Assembly: GCA_022813625.1 (NCBI GenBank)
Contig: JAKLMB010000002.1
Coordinates: 186,001-250,000, forward strand
Source of the DNA: Aaosphaeria pasadenensis
Lineage: Eukaryota > Ascomycota > Dothideomycetes > Pleosporales
Direction of reading: 5' to 3'
DNA length: 64,000 nt
Within the stretch, counting starts at the first letter, position 1, and every line of letters begins with the position of its first letter. The position numbers and the translations under genes were made by a program. Of the stretch, positions 11,657-21,978 are shown piece after piece. The notes beneath the pieces were generated by a model. The model was not told the origin of the DNA. It searched no databases and was given only the letters and a program-made list of their open reading frames with translations.

Positions 11657-14600
11657 ATGGCGGAGGTAATCGGCCTCGCAGCTTCGATCATCCAGATCGG
11701 AGCAACAGGCCTGAAGCTATCAGAAACATTGTACCAGTATGCCGAAACGGTTGCGTCTGCTGACAAACGTGTTGGCGATATAGCACTCGAAGTAAACCTC
11801 ACGTCGACCCTGATCAAGGAGCTAGGTACGATCTTCAATGAGAAACGCAATGTGACTTTGCTGTCGCAAGATGCAGTCAAGACGGCCAATACGACGATCA
11901 AGGCTTGCGAAAATGTGTTCGTGAAAATGAGCGCGGAGGTGAACAAGACGAAAAAGAACAAGCTAGGAAAATTTACGCTGCCTTTTCGGGAACCTAAGAT
12001 CAATCTATTGAGGACACATCTCGACATGCTGAAAAATACACTGCAGTTGTTATTGGGGGTGCTGAATCTTGCTCATTCAAAGCTCACACAGTGTGTTCCC
12101 CTTCGCAAACAGGTGGGCTTTAAGTATTAACCGATACTGCAGCGACGATCGCCGGGTAGAACAAAAACTTCGCGAGCAAATCAAGACTTTATTACTCGAG
12201 AAGAAAAAATCTACTAAGCGTTACGAAGAGTCGTTGAAAAACTATAACAGGTATATACCAGTTCTGAGATCCAAAAGTCGGCTTCTTCTGATTGATTCTG
12301 TAGTGACAGCGAGGGTGACGAATGGGAAGAGCAACCAAGTCACAAACTTTCCTTAGATAGCCCAAAGGATGGGACTGTTTCCATATCTCAAATCAGTACG
12401 ACAATAACGACTGACAATCTTGCACAATGCGTCCAACATGTCCAAACTCTCCTCGGAGATATCGAGAGACTACAGCAGGTACTCGCAAAAGCAGAAGCTG
12501 GTGTGGATCATTCAGAACATCATCAAGCCATCATCGGATCGTATCTACGGACCAAAGACCATCTCGATGGTATTTTCTTAGGCAATCCAAAATCAGCCGG
12601 CGACATCGCAGTTGACCAGATCGAGACTTTGTCAAAGGACCCAAAGAATGAAAGCGCCACATCACTTGAGCAATCACTTACAGGGTCAACGATACGAGGC
12701 CCCACCCCTCGTAATAGTGAGGACGGGATTGTATTATCATTCCAATCACCAATGTCCGAAGCAGAATTCAAAGTTGCAATCCAGGGGGCTATAGAAGAAG
12801 CGAAGCGGCAGGAACGGGAAAGACTTTCTGAAGAAACCAGATACAGCCAGCAAAAAGAAGTAACTGCGGTGGAAGCAGCCAGAAACGACGATTTCCAGCG
12901 TGGCAATGGTATTTCATTTCCTCAGGATGGGAAACCTACGACTACAAAGGGAAGCGAGAAAATACCAAACGATGCGGACGTGAAGGATTCCGAGACAGAT
13001 CCATCCATATCTGAGGAGGCAATGAGGACAATACCTCAATCGAGCCAAACACCATCATTCGAAGGTGTTCCAAGTATCGAAGACCAAAAAGCAAATAAGA
13101 ACTCGGACGAGATCATCTTCTTAGATGCATTAGGAAGGAAATTCAGATTCCCGTTTGAACTCGTCAATGAATTCGACGTAAGATATTCCCGCCCCATCAG
13201 AAGTTGTTTGCCGTAGACTTTGTGTTCAGATTATTCCCATTCTTCCAAATTTCAACCAAATTATGGTTGGAGACTAGTATGCTAAGCAAAGAGCAGAAAC
13301 TCAAGGCATTGATTGACAAGATATTCGCAACTAACGACAAACTAAAACTGGAAGTTAACCTGGGTAGATTTGATTTGCTTGGGTCAGACCAACGAATGAT
13401 TAATTTTGCGACATACGATAGAGAAGTCCAGCCTGGGCGTATGATAGTCATGAGTCTATGGTCCGCCCCGATCCGTACTGATAATTCAACCGCTTCAGAA
13501 GGAGTACCCAACAGAAGGCCGAGACCAAAATTGCACGTTCTGAAAGGTCGACATCCTGGCATGCGTCTCGAAGTAGTAGAAGCACCTAGTGACGATGAGT
13601 CGACCAATTCTACGCCAGCACCTTATACGCAAGCACCGCCGCCACTACCACATCCCGCAATGTCTGTACACATGCCTCCCTCGATGTCCATGCAAACGCC
13701 TCCCACAATGTCGATGGAACATGTAAATGTTTATAATCGTGCATCGCCGTCACACTATTACTCAGCCAGATATCCCGCCAGACATTCCACCCACAGTGAC
13801 TACAGTCTCCCTGTTACGCTACAATCTAGAGCTACAAGCTTTCAACCTTTCAGTGCCCCTAGGCCGTCGTCAGATTCCATCTACAGAACAGAACGCATGG
13901 ATAACGAAAAGAAAAAGAAAAAGAAAGTACCCCATAAATCTTCTTTACCTTCTGCAAATGAGCTGCAGTCCAAAGCATCTGAGAGGGCTCGTTATTCATC
14001 ATCTTTTCATGCTAGAAGGCGGGAAAGGCAGAGGGAACAACTCAGTGACGACACTGAGAAGCACTCTCACGGTCAGCAGAAGACCACAATTCCTCCAGAC
14101 CTTTCGAACACCACAGGCTATGAAATTCCCCCTCGATCAACAGCCTTCAACACTTCGGATAGACCAAAATACACCGAACGTCAACGCAGCCCAATACCAA
14201 GTCGCTTCGCTACATACCCTTCGGCACGTTATTCGGAGCAACCCCAATCGGCAGTAAATCCATCGGACGATACTGAGACCGAGCACACAGACTCTTCTGA
14301 CACTGTTCCGAGAGAGATGTCAAATAAAATAAACCAAATTGACCCGGCTGGGTCGGATGAAGATGTGTGGGAAACGTGGGATACCATTGAATCCGAGACC
14401 GAGACCGCGAACTCGGCTACGGATCAGATGAAACGAAGGCCAACGACAGAGTCTGATATGGAACAAACACGACGGGCTCCGGCCTATGAAAGAAGAATAC
14501 TGGCACGGCGTAGCGAAATAAACTTATCCAGAACTGTAAAGAGTCTTTCCCTGGAAAACCAAGAAGATGAAATCAAGACGGAAGACAGCGCGAAAGAAGA

Positions 14601-14901
14601 CCGACGATGGCGCGTCATTGTAGAGAATTCGAAGTCTGCTAGAAGAGAGACCCGTCTTCGTGTTGATCCTAACGATAGCATGCTCGCACGGCTGGGGATC
14701 GAACATGAGAATAAGGTGGATGAGGAGAAGGTGGCAGTCGAAGTCCGAGCTTTGAGGGCGATGGTGGAGTCATTGGATAGCGAAGACGATAAGGACGAAT
14801 CGCCTTACTCTAGCAAGGAGAGATCGGAATTGCAAACTTCGGACACAGAGGTCGACGAAGAAGTAGATGCTCTGCTCCGAGACTGGACGACTGTTATGTA
14901 A
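11657..14901 (+). CDS. Fungal_N domain plus ubiquitin-like domain protein (STAND-related, no NTPase)
   Basis: Four exons were rebuilt: 11657-12090, 12143-12250, 12304-13177 and 13297-14901. The introns are 52, 53 and 119 nt, with phases consistent throughout, giving 1006 residues. Residues 1-140 (MAEVIGLAASIIQIGATGLKL...) match the Fungal_N domain found at the N-terminus of fungal NLR/STAND proteins. A charged coiled coil follows (about 145-185, EQKLREQIKTLLLEKKK). A ULD/ubiquitin-like domain spans about 451-529 (IIFLDALGRKFRFPFELVNEFD, then LGRFDLLG and VQPGRMIVMSLW), split by intron 3. The remaining ~475 residues are disordered, with a Lys6 run near 685 and acidic Ser/Thr stretches. There is no NACHT, NB-ARC, WD40 or ankyrin region. 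Proteins with this layout are common in filamentous fungi, but their role is unknown. Confidence 0.85.
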
Positions 14902-17081
14902 ACACGAACAATGATCGAGAGCCAAGAAACTCGCAGATGCATACAGACCTAATGTACCTAAGGTACCTACCTAGGTTAGGTAACTTGTATGTGAACACAG
15001 AGATGAATACAATAACGTTCACACATATCAACCTGTCAATGGAAAGAAACCGCAACGGCCCGCACACCCATATGCATCTCTTATCTTTGCCCTAACAGTT
15101 GCCGTTACCTTAGAATTTAATCTCACGTCTTGCTACTGCCCGCTCTTACCGTACAAGTTAACCCTCCACATCCACTCGAATTTCCTCTTCAGGCAATCCA
15201 GTACGTAACAACTATCCCATAGTATACCCGACACCTCCCGCCCAACCTCCTAACCTTCCGTTTTCACCCATTATTGAGTACCTACAATGCTACAGTGTAC
15301 GGACTACGGAGTAACTATTAGTCTGTTACTATGTAGTAGGCAAAAGGCAGTGTCAATTCTCATCGTCTCACTTGCCCCCCAACCCCAGCTTGAAGTAATT
15401 TCCCCATTCTCCCCAACTACCATTTCTCCGACGAAAGCGAGATCGGAATGACTGCAAGGGGCTTAGCGTACTACGGCTCCGCACCAATAATGTATATTTC
15501 CGGGTATGCTTGGCGCAAACGACCATCATAATACCGAGTTACGAGTAACCATCGAACAACCTCAAGTAAATCTGGTCTCCACATCTTACAATTGAGCCTG
15601 TGGTGATCTTAAACGATTGAATCTAGTTGTATTATTGTACGGAGTATTCAAACACCGCTCTCCTCGCCAAATATATGGCCATCACCACGGTCGAAAAGTG
15701 TTCCTCGATCCATCTTTTTTGTAACAACCTACTGGTAAGGGGAGATTCTAAATATGCTAGATCTTGCATACTTACCCCGAAAATGCCCTATGAGATGGTG
15801 TCGACGTACACACTGCCACGGCCTGATCATGACCGAGGATACAAGCAATTGTGATGTTCCATCTCCCTTTCGCGTCCGCATTTTCGTGCCGCAGTCCCGC
15901 AGTATGTACAGTACAGGCAGCAATCCGCTCGCGTGGGCATCAATTAGGCGAGACATGCACATAATGCCCGCTCCGCTGTTCCGCCGGCATGTATGCACAT
16001 CTTGTGTAGGTACCTATTAGAAATACGGCAATTACAATGGCATGGAGGACGTGGACTGGATCGTGACCTGGCCAATGATAGCGGAACTCGTAATGGAGAG
16101 GGAGGATTGGCGGCGGCGGGGGCTACCTATTACTCGATTCGCTTACTCGATACGTTGTCCAACGTTCTGTCATCGCTTGGGTACAAATGTGCAAATGTAA
16201 GTGGACCACCAACCGTAGGTTCAGATTCGGCCTCCCCACGGCCTACTAGCCCTCTCCTTCATTTAAGTGGTTCGTACTCGGGTCGGGGAGTGCGCACACG
16301 AGCAACGCACGCACACGACCCAGGACAGTGGACTCCAGCTGTTGCTCCCGTCCCAATGCGGTAATGTAGCCACAGCCAATCAATTCCTCTTCACCCCTCC
16401 CCCTCCAACATTTTTTTTTTGTTTTCTACTTTCACATGCCACACCACAGTGCACCGTCATCCTATGTTGTGTTTGGGCGGCAGTGCCGCGTTTTCGCGCG
16501 CACCGAGAATTTGCACCTCTGTACGTTCGGTATTCTGAATAGAGGTGGTGGTATCATGGTTATAAGTCGACGGTTTTATATGTCGCATTGTGCACAGCGT
16601 ATACTCTACTTGTCTGCTTGTGGTGACGTTCGGCTCGTGCGCGGAGACGTCCGATTCTCACGGACAGTTCCGAGACTTTCAGCACTGAGAAAACCACGGC
16701 GGGGGTGAACTGGCAGTTACGTGTGTACAGAGAATCGCCGTGTGGTTTGGCAGTCGAGGAATATGTGTTTGAACAAATGTGTAGCACGCATCTATGGTTC
16801 AACGAGGCAGGTTTGATTTTTTGGTAATCGTTATTGCATTTATTCATCATCAATGTGAGGTATCGTCTATATACACAGTCCTGAAGTCCTGCATTTTGCA
16901 CCATCCTCGTCTAATGGACTCATGATGCACAAATCGTTGAAGAAGGAAACCCGCTAGCTTCCCATGACACCCCCATATCCCGTTCGCCGACGACGCATGG
17001 AGGAGAAAAAAAGGTATCGTAAAAAATTGAGGTATCGGAAAGAAGAGAGACAGCCTGTTCATTTAGCACCAGCTAAATGAT
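14902..17081. other. Convergent intergenic region, no gene seen
   Basis: This 2.2 kb lies between the 3' ends of the Fungal_N/ULD gene and NADP-GDH. It carries TACGGAGTA words at 15305 and 15638 and a GGTACCTACCTAGGTTAGGTA run near 14960. ORFs are short and show no family resemblance. Confidence 0.5.
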
Positions 17082-18708
17082 TCAAGGCCACCAGTCACCC
17101 TGGTCCTTCATGGCAGCGGCGACCTTGACGAAACCGGCGATGTTGGCACCAGCAACGAGAGATGGGAACTCGCCCTCCTTGGGGGAGACGTAGGTCTTGG
17201 CGGTCTCGAGGGAGTTCTCGAAGATGTTCTTCATGATGCCCTTGAGCTTGGCGTCAACCTCCTCGGAGGTCCAGCTCAAGCGCTGGGAGTTCTGAGCCAT
17301 CTCAAGACCAGAGACAGCGACACCACCGGCGTTGGCGGCCTTTCCGGGTCCGTACCAGATGGCATTGCCCTTCTGGGAGACACGGTGAGCCTCGAAGATG
17401 TCGATGGCATCCTGGGTGGAACCCATGTTGGAACCCTCGGCGATGAACCTGCAGCCAGCGTCGATGAGGGCCTGAGCCTCCTCGCCGGAGACCTCGTTCT
17501 GGGTCGCTGAAGGGAGAGCGACGTCGACCTTGCCAACCTCCTTCCAGGGGCGGGCACCCTCGACATAGCGGAAGTTGTGGTTCTCGAGGGCAGTGAGGGC
17601 CTTGTGCTGGAGCTTGAGGGCGGCGATCTCGTTGACGATCTCGGGGGTGAATCCCTTGTCATCGGTAGCAATCAAGGCACCCTTGGAGTCGGAAAGGGAG
17701 ACGACGGTAGCGCCAAGCTCGATCAGCTTGAGGGCGGCGAATTGGGCAACGTTGCCGGAACCAGAGATGGCGACCCTCTTGCCAGCGAAGGACTCCTTAC
17801 CACCGGTAGCGTAGTGGATCATGTGGTCGACGTAGTAGACGAGACCGTAACCAGTGGCCTCGGGGCGGATCAAGGAGCCTCCCCAGGAAGCACCCTTTCC
17901 AGTGAGAACACCCTCCCACCTGTTGCGGAAGGCACGGTAAGCACCGAAGAGGTAGCCGACCTCGCGGCCACCAACACCAATGTCACCAGCGGGGACATCA
18001 GTATCGGCACCAATGTGCTTGCTGAGCTCCCTCATGAAAGAGACGCAGAAACGGCGGATCTCGTTGTCAGACTTGCCCTTGGGGTCGAAGTCGGATCCAC
18101 CCTTGCCACCACCCATGTTAACTGCATCCGTCGGTTAGCCTGGCAATCCTTTATTCCAATTGTTTGCGGGGAAGATACTCACGGCCGGTGAGCGCATTCT
18201 TGAAGATCTGCTCGAAACCCAAGAACTTGAGGATGGAGAGGTTGACCGAGGGGTGCAATCGGAGACCACCCTTGTATGGGCCTAGGGCGGAGTTGAACTG
18301 GACGCGGTATCCCTTGTTGACCTGGCACTCGCCCTTGTCGTTCTCCCAGACGACGCGGAACTGGATGACGCGCTCGGGAATGGAGACGACCTCGAGGGCC
18401 TTCCTGTACTCGGGGATCTTCTCGAAAAGCTGCTGGACGTTAGGAATTGCCCTCGTTGACAAATGCTGAATCGGATAAGGCTGCATACAGTGGAGTTCTC
18501 AAGGGTGGAGACGAGCTCTGCAGAGGTGAGTTAGTTTGATGCTTGAATTGAGTGAAGGCCAATCAAAGTGAGAGAGAAGCGCGCCTGTCAGAGCCCTTGC
18601 ACATAAATGGTAGGGTTCGTGCGACCATTCTCGTGACAATTGTTGGAAAGTTGAAATGAAATAAGTGTACTTACCCTTGTGGGCTTGCTCAAACTCAGGC
18701 TCGGCCAT
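17082..18708 (-). CDS. gdhA: NADP-specific glutamate dehydrogenase
   Basis: Four exons were rebuilt: 18708-18675, 18517-18489, 18429-18183 and 18121-17082. Introns are 157, 59 and 61 nt, and the protein has 449 residues, the usual size for fungal NADP-GDH. The enzyme makes L-glutamate from 2-oxoglutarate, ammonium and NADPH, a main route of nitrogen assimilation in the cytosol. Visible hallmarks are PYKGGLRLHPSVNLSILKFLGFE, the catalytic-lysine motif MGGGKGGSDFDPKG and the Rossmann stretch GSGNVAQFAALKLIELGA. The start MAEPEFEQAHK matches the family N-terminus. Codon use is strongly biased to C/G-ending codons, as in highly expressed genes. The third exon begins at a tandem CAGCAG acceptor, so one extra Gln is possible. 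A GATAAG site lies about 315 bp upstream. Confidence 0.97.
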
Positions 18709-19020
18709 TGCGACTGTTGTTGGTATTGGGTGTCTGTTTTTGGAAGTGAATGTATGAAGGAAGGTATAGACGCCTTGATCAATTGAGCTCAAGGGTTGGT
18801 TGAAAATGAATTGAGGTAGAGTAGAGGTGATGGAGAATGGAAGAAGGAGGAGCAAGAGGAAAGGAAATATATAGATGTTCAAAGATGGCCTTTGTCGGCC
18901 GGTAGCTGGAGCTCAAGCTCTCGAAAAGAAATGATGGGCGGCGAAAAGTGTCCTAGACGGCGAGGGACTTGAGTGGCCAGAAGTGAATGTTAGGATCAAA
19001 GAATGGTGTACGAAGTTGAA

Positions 19021-19026
19021 GATAAG
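19021..19026 (+). promoter_or_regulatory. GATAAG, possible GATA-factor site upstream of gdhA
   Basis: A single GATAAG hexamer lies about 315 bp upstream of the gdhA start codon. GATA factors of the AreA/NIT2 type bind HGATAR in nitrogen-regulated fungal promoters. One copy of a six-base word is weak evidence, so this is suggestive only. Confidence 0.3.
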
Positions 19027-19316
19027 GAATCTGGCCAATGGGAGAGAAGCCTGCGGCCGTCAAGGTTAGCGTTGAGGGCTGTAGTTGTCATGTAATTGTC
19101 GAGGGTCAGAGGCCGATGTCAACTTCCGGTGTCGGCACGCACTACTAGTACAGTCTACTCCCACCACGACCACCACGACCATCACCCGTAGGTACGAGTA
19201 CTCGTACTCCATACTAATTGCATACCTTGTCGGTGGTTACCTCTCGTTTCGTCTCCCTGATCCAGGGAGGTCCTACGACTGCTACCCTAGTCACAATTCC
19301 GAGAATCTGCTAATTA

Positions 19317-19349
19317 CTCTGGTGAGTCTCTGGTGAGTCTCTGGTGAGT
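19317..19349. repeat. Three tandem copies of CTCTGGTGAGT (11 bp)
   Basis: The 11-bp unit CTCTGGTGAGT is repeated three times without a mismatch. Each unit happens to contain a good splice-donor word (GGTGAGT). Confidence 0.9.
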
Positions 19350-19420
19350 GGGGGACAGGTGGGATGCTGTGGGAGCTTTCTTTACTTTTTTCTCTCTTCT
19401 GGGCCGAGGCGCCTACCTTT

Positions 19421-19452
19421 GCTGCTGCGCTGCTGCGCTGCTGCGCTGCTGC
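19421..19452. repeat. Four tandem copies of GCTGCTGC (8 bp)
   Basis: The 8-bp unit GCTGCTGC is repeated four times perfectly, followed by CTGCC. Confidence 0.9.
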
Positions 19453-20422
19453 CTGCCCCTCCTCCCACAATCACTGTACAGGTACCTCAGTATCTAGGTA
19501 GGTAGGGAGACAATCACCACAGGATAATGAGAGGACATAACACAACCACCATGACAACCACGACGACCAACACCAAAGAAAAAGAGATCACGTCACGACC
19601 ATGTCAATCAACTCCACGCCAACTCCATGTCAATCCCATACTGATCCCCATGCTTATCCATTCTTACCCCATTCATCTTCTTGACAAGCTTTGAACACTA
19701 CGTAGATGCTTACGAGTACTGTGTATGAATGTACCTACCTACATTAGGTACATACAAGATTTTGTTATCATAACCATCTTATCTGATCGTTTACTGATCG
19801 TTTAAACTTCGGGCACTTAGAGTGCCAACTACCTCCGGTGCTCCGCTCCACTCTCTCTGTCCTTTCCGCCCGCCGGAAAACCACCTGGTTAATTTGTAGG
19901 GTGGCATCGGGGGTCACATTTCAGGTAGTAATGAAAATACCATTTCCCATAACCATTCCACTCATTCTACCGTGTCCAGCCGTGCCCCGCTCCCAACTCC
20001 GCCCGGAAAACCAAGTTCACACCCAACTTCTGTGTACAAACTCCGAGTACGTATGTGCCCGCATCCCCCACGCGCCCCGCCACCACCACGGGGAGGACCG
20101 GAGGACCGGAGGACTGGAGTTACTTCATCGACGACATAACACAATACGTACGCGCTGTCCTCTCTACCTCTACGGAAGTGGGGATAGGTCAAATAGGTCT
20201 CTATTGGATGGATCATATATTGGTGGTGCGTTGCATTCCTCTCCAAATGCCTATTGTGGCCATGGTCCATTGTCTGCCATCTTGCCTCGTAACATCCTCT
20301 GCACATCCATAACACTCTCACACACACACATAACCCACACCACCCACCGCCCACTGCCTATTTACCCACCCTGTTTCCCACTGCCTGCCCACGCAAAAAC
20401 AATGTCTACTACCCAATGCCGA

Positions 20423-21978
20423 TCACGAACAGTTGGTGGGGTCCCAGTCTGACATGCCACAAATATCAGCACATGTCCCACAATGCTGGTAATGAGGGGA
20501 GGTTAAGGGAGGAAGGGGCAAGTCGAAATGAAAGGTAATGTGATGTGCTCACCTGTTACGAGATATTCATCCAGTCCATCCATCTTCTCTATGTCTACCT
20601 GTTCGATGGAGAACCCGCCGACCTGGGAGTTCTCGATGATCCTCTCCTTCTTGACGCTCTTTGGCAGCGGTACATAACCCTTTTGAAGGCTCCATCGTAC
20701 CAGGAGCTGCGCTGGCGTGCATTGGTACTTCTTCGATAGAGATACTATCGTAGGGTGCTTCATCCGCAGGGCTCGTACCAGAGGGGCATATGCTTGGAAT
20801 TGGTTAGTTACTAAACATCATGAATGACATTGGAGCACAATAGCAATGGGTACGACAAAGGTTGGCGCATATGGCCATGCAAAAACGGGAAATTTGTAGG
20901 TAAACGGGAAAAGCATCATTCCCGGAAGTCTGATTGATGATACTGTACCCGTATGGTATAATATTGATGTTGCTTTGCTCACCTTCTACAACAATGTCAT
21001 TCTTGTGACAAAAATCAACAATGTCGGTCCGAGTATTGAACGGGTGAACTTCCACCTGGTTGACCGCTGGAAGTATCTTTGGCTTTGAGTCTAGCAATTC
21101 TTGCAACTAACGACGGAATGTCAGCTTTGGCATTCATGGTTGACATTCGTCGCGATTTCGAACACATCATCCATCGAGCAATACTTTCTGAAGCAACACG
21201 CTCCGCGGAGCATGCTTGAGTAGATACCAGTCTCACGCAAGACGTTCCGACAATAGTATAGACAATGCATGCCAAGCTATGTCTCAGCGTAGGCATAGGC
21301 GCCTGACTGCTTGCTTGCTCACATTTGATCGCGATTCGGAGAGCCACTTACATGCTTGACGCCATAGTTTGATACGCCTCCGATCCTAACTTCCCCGTCG
21401 GCTATGGCGTCCTCTACAGCACGCCAACTCTCAAGGCGGGCCTCCTTCCCCCCATACGGTGAGTGCAGAAGGAAGAGGTCGATGTAGCCCAGTCCGCATT
21501 CTTTGACGGATCTCTTGATGGCATCGCGGGCTGTGCTGTACGCCGAATTGGACGCAAGCTTCGATGTGAAGTGGATGTCCTCTCGCTTGAGACCATCCAC
21601 ATTGGCACCACTGGATAGGAAATCCAATATAGCTTTGCCCGATTCTGCTTCGTTGTCTGAAGACAGGAAAGTTAGCAGGACGAAACGGGAAACAGGGACG
21701 AGTCACATGCCGTACATCTGGGCACTGTCTACTGCACGATACCCAGACTCGAGAGCTAAACGCACCGCTCGGGAGGTCTCACGACCCGAGGTGAGGTACA
21801 CACCCAACCTAGAGGTAGCAGGACGAAATCAGCATGGCACTTCCTTTTGATCGGCGACCAGATGGTTCCTTGATGCATGGGGTGAAAGAGAGAAACCGGC
21901 CAGAGAATGTCTCGCAGGAATGCATCAAGTCATCTAGCGAGATCGCGCAGATCTGAATACTGACTGGATGGTAGGCAT
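20423..21978 (-). CDS. Aldo/keto reductase
   Basis: Six exons were rebuilt: 21978-21965, 21808-21711, 21656-21352, 21106-20983, 20792-20553 and 20448-20423. The total is 807 nt, 268 residues. The AKR barrel shows LGVYLTSG, AVDSAQMYDNE (catalytic Asp and Tyr), HFTSKLAS (Lys), IDLFLLHSPYGG (His), GVSNYGVKHL, NQVEVHPF and LPKSVKKERI (NADPH binding), and ends VTDWDPTNCS. It should reduce carbonyl substrates with NADPH; the substrate is unknown. Two oddities: the second intron begins GCATGT (GC-AG, 21657-21710), and the usual N-terminal hairpin (NIQLSNGLSMPTIQ) reads on in frame upstream of 21978 with no ATG before a TAA. I therefore start at the only in-frame ATG (MPTIQ). Introns of 245 and 190 nt are long for this window. 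Confidence 0.82.

Larger units (their letters stand above)
18709..20422. other. gdhA upstream region with simple repeats
   Basis: Between gdhA and the aldo/keto reductase gene lies 1.7 kb without a recognisable ORF. It holds two clean tandem repeats (19317-19349 and 19421-19452), a GGTACCTCAGTATCTAGGTAGGTAG-like stretch near 19480-19505, and a GGAGGACC triplication near 20093. The part next to 18708 is presumably the gdhA promoter. Confidence 0.5.

Noticed and set aside
14902..17081. Gene-poor AT-leaning region considered as a decayed transposon
   Set aside because: No terminal repeats, no transposase or reverse-transcriptase remnants and no obvious C-to-T (RIP) decay visible by eye.
17577..18191. 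204-codon plus-strand ORF
   Set aside because: Antisense shadow of gdhA, produced by its strong codon bias.
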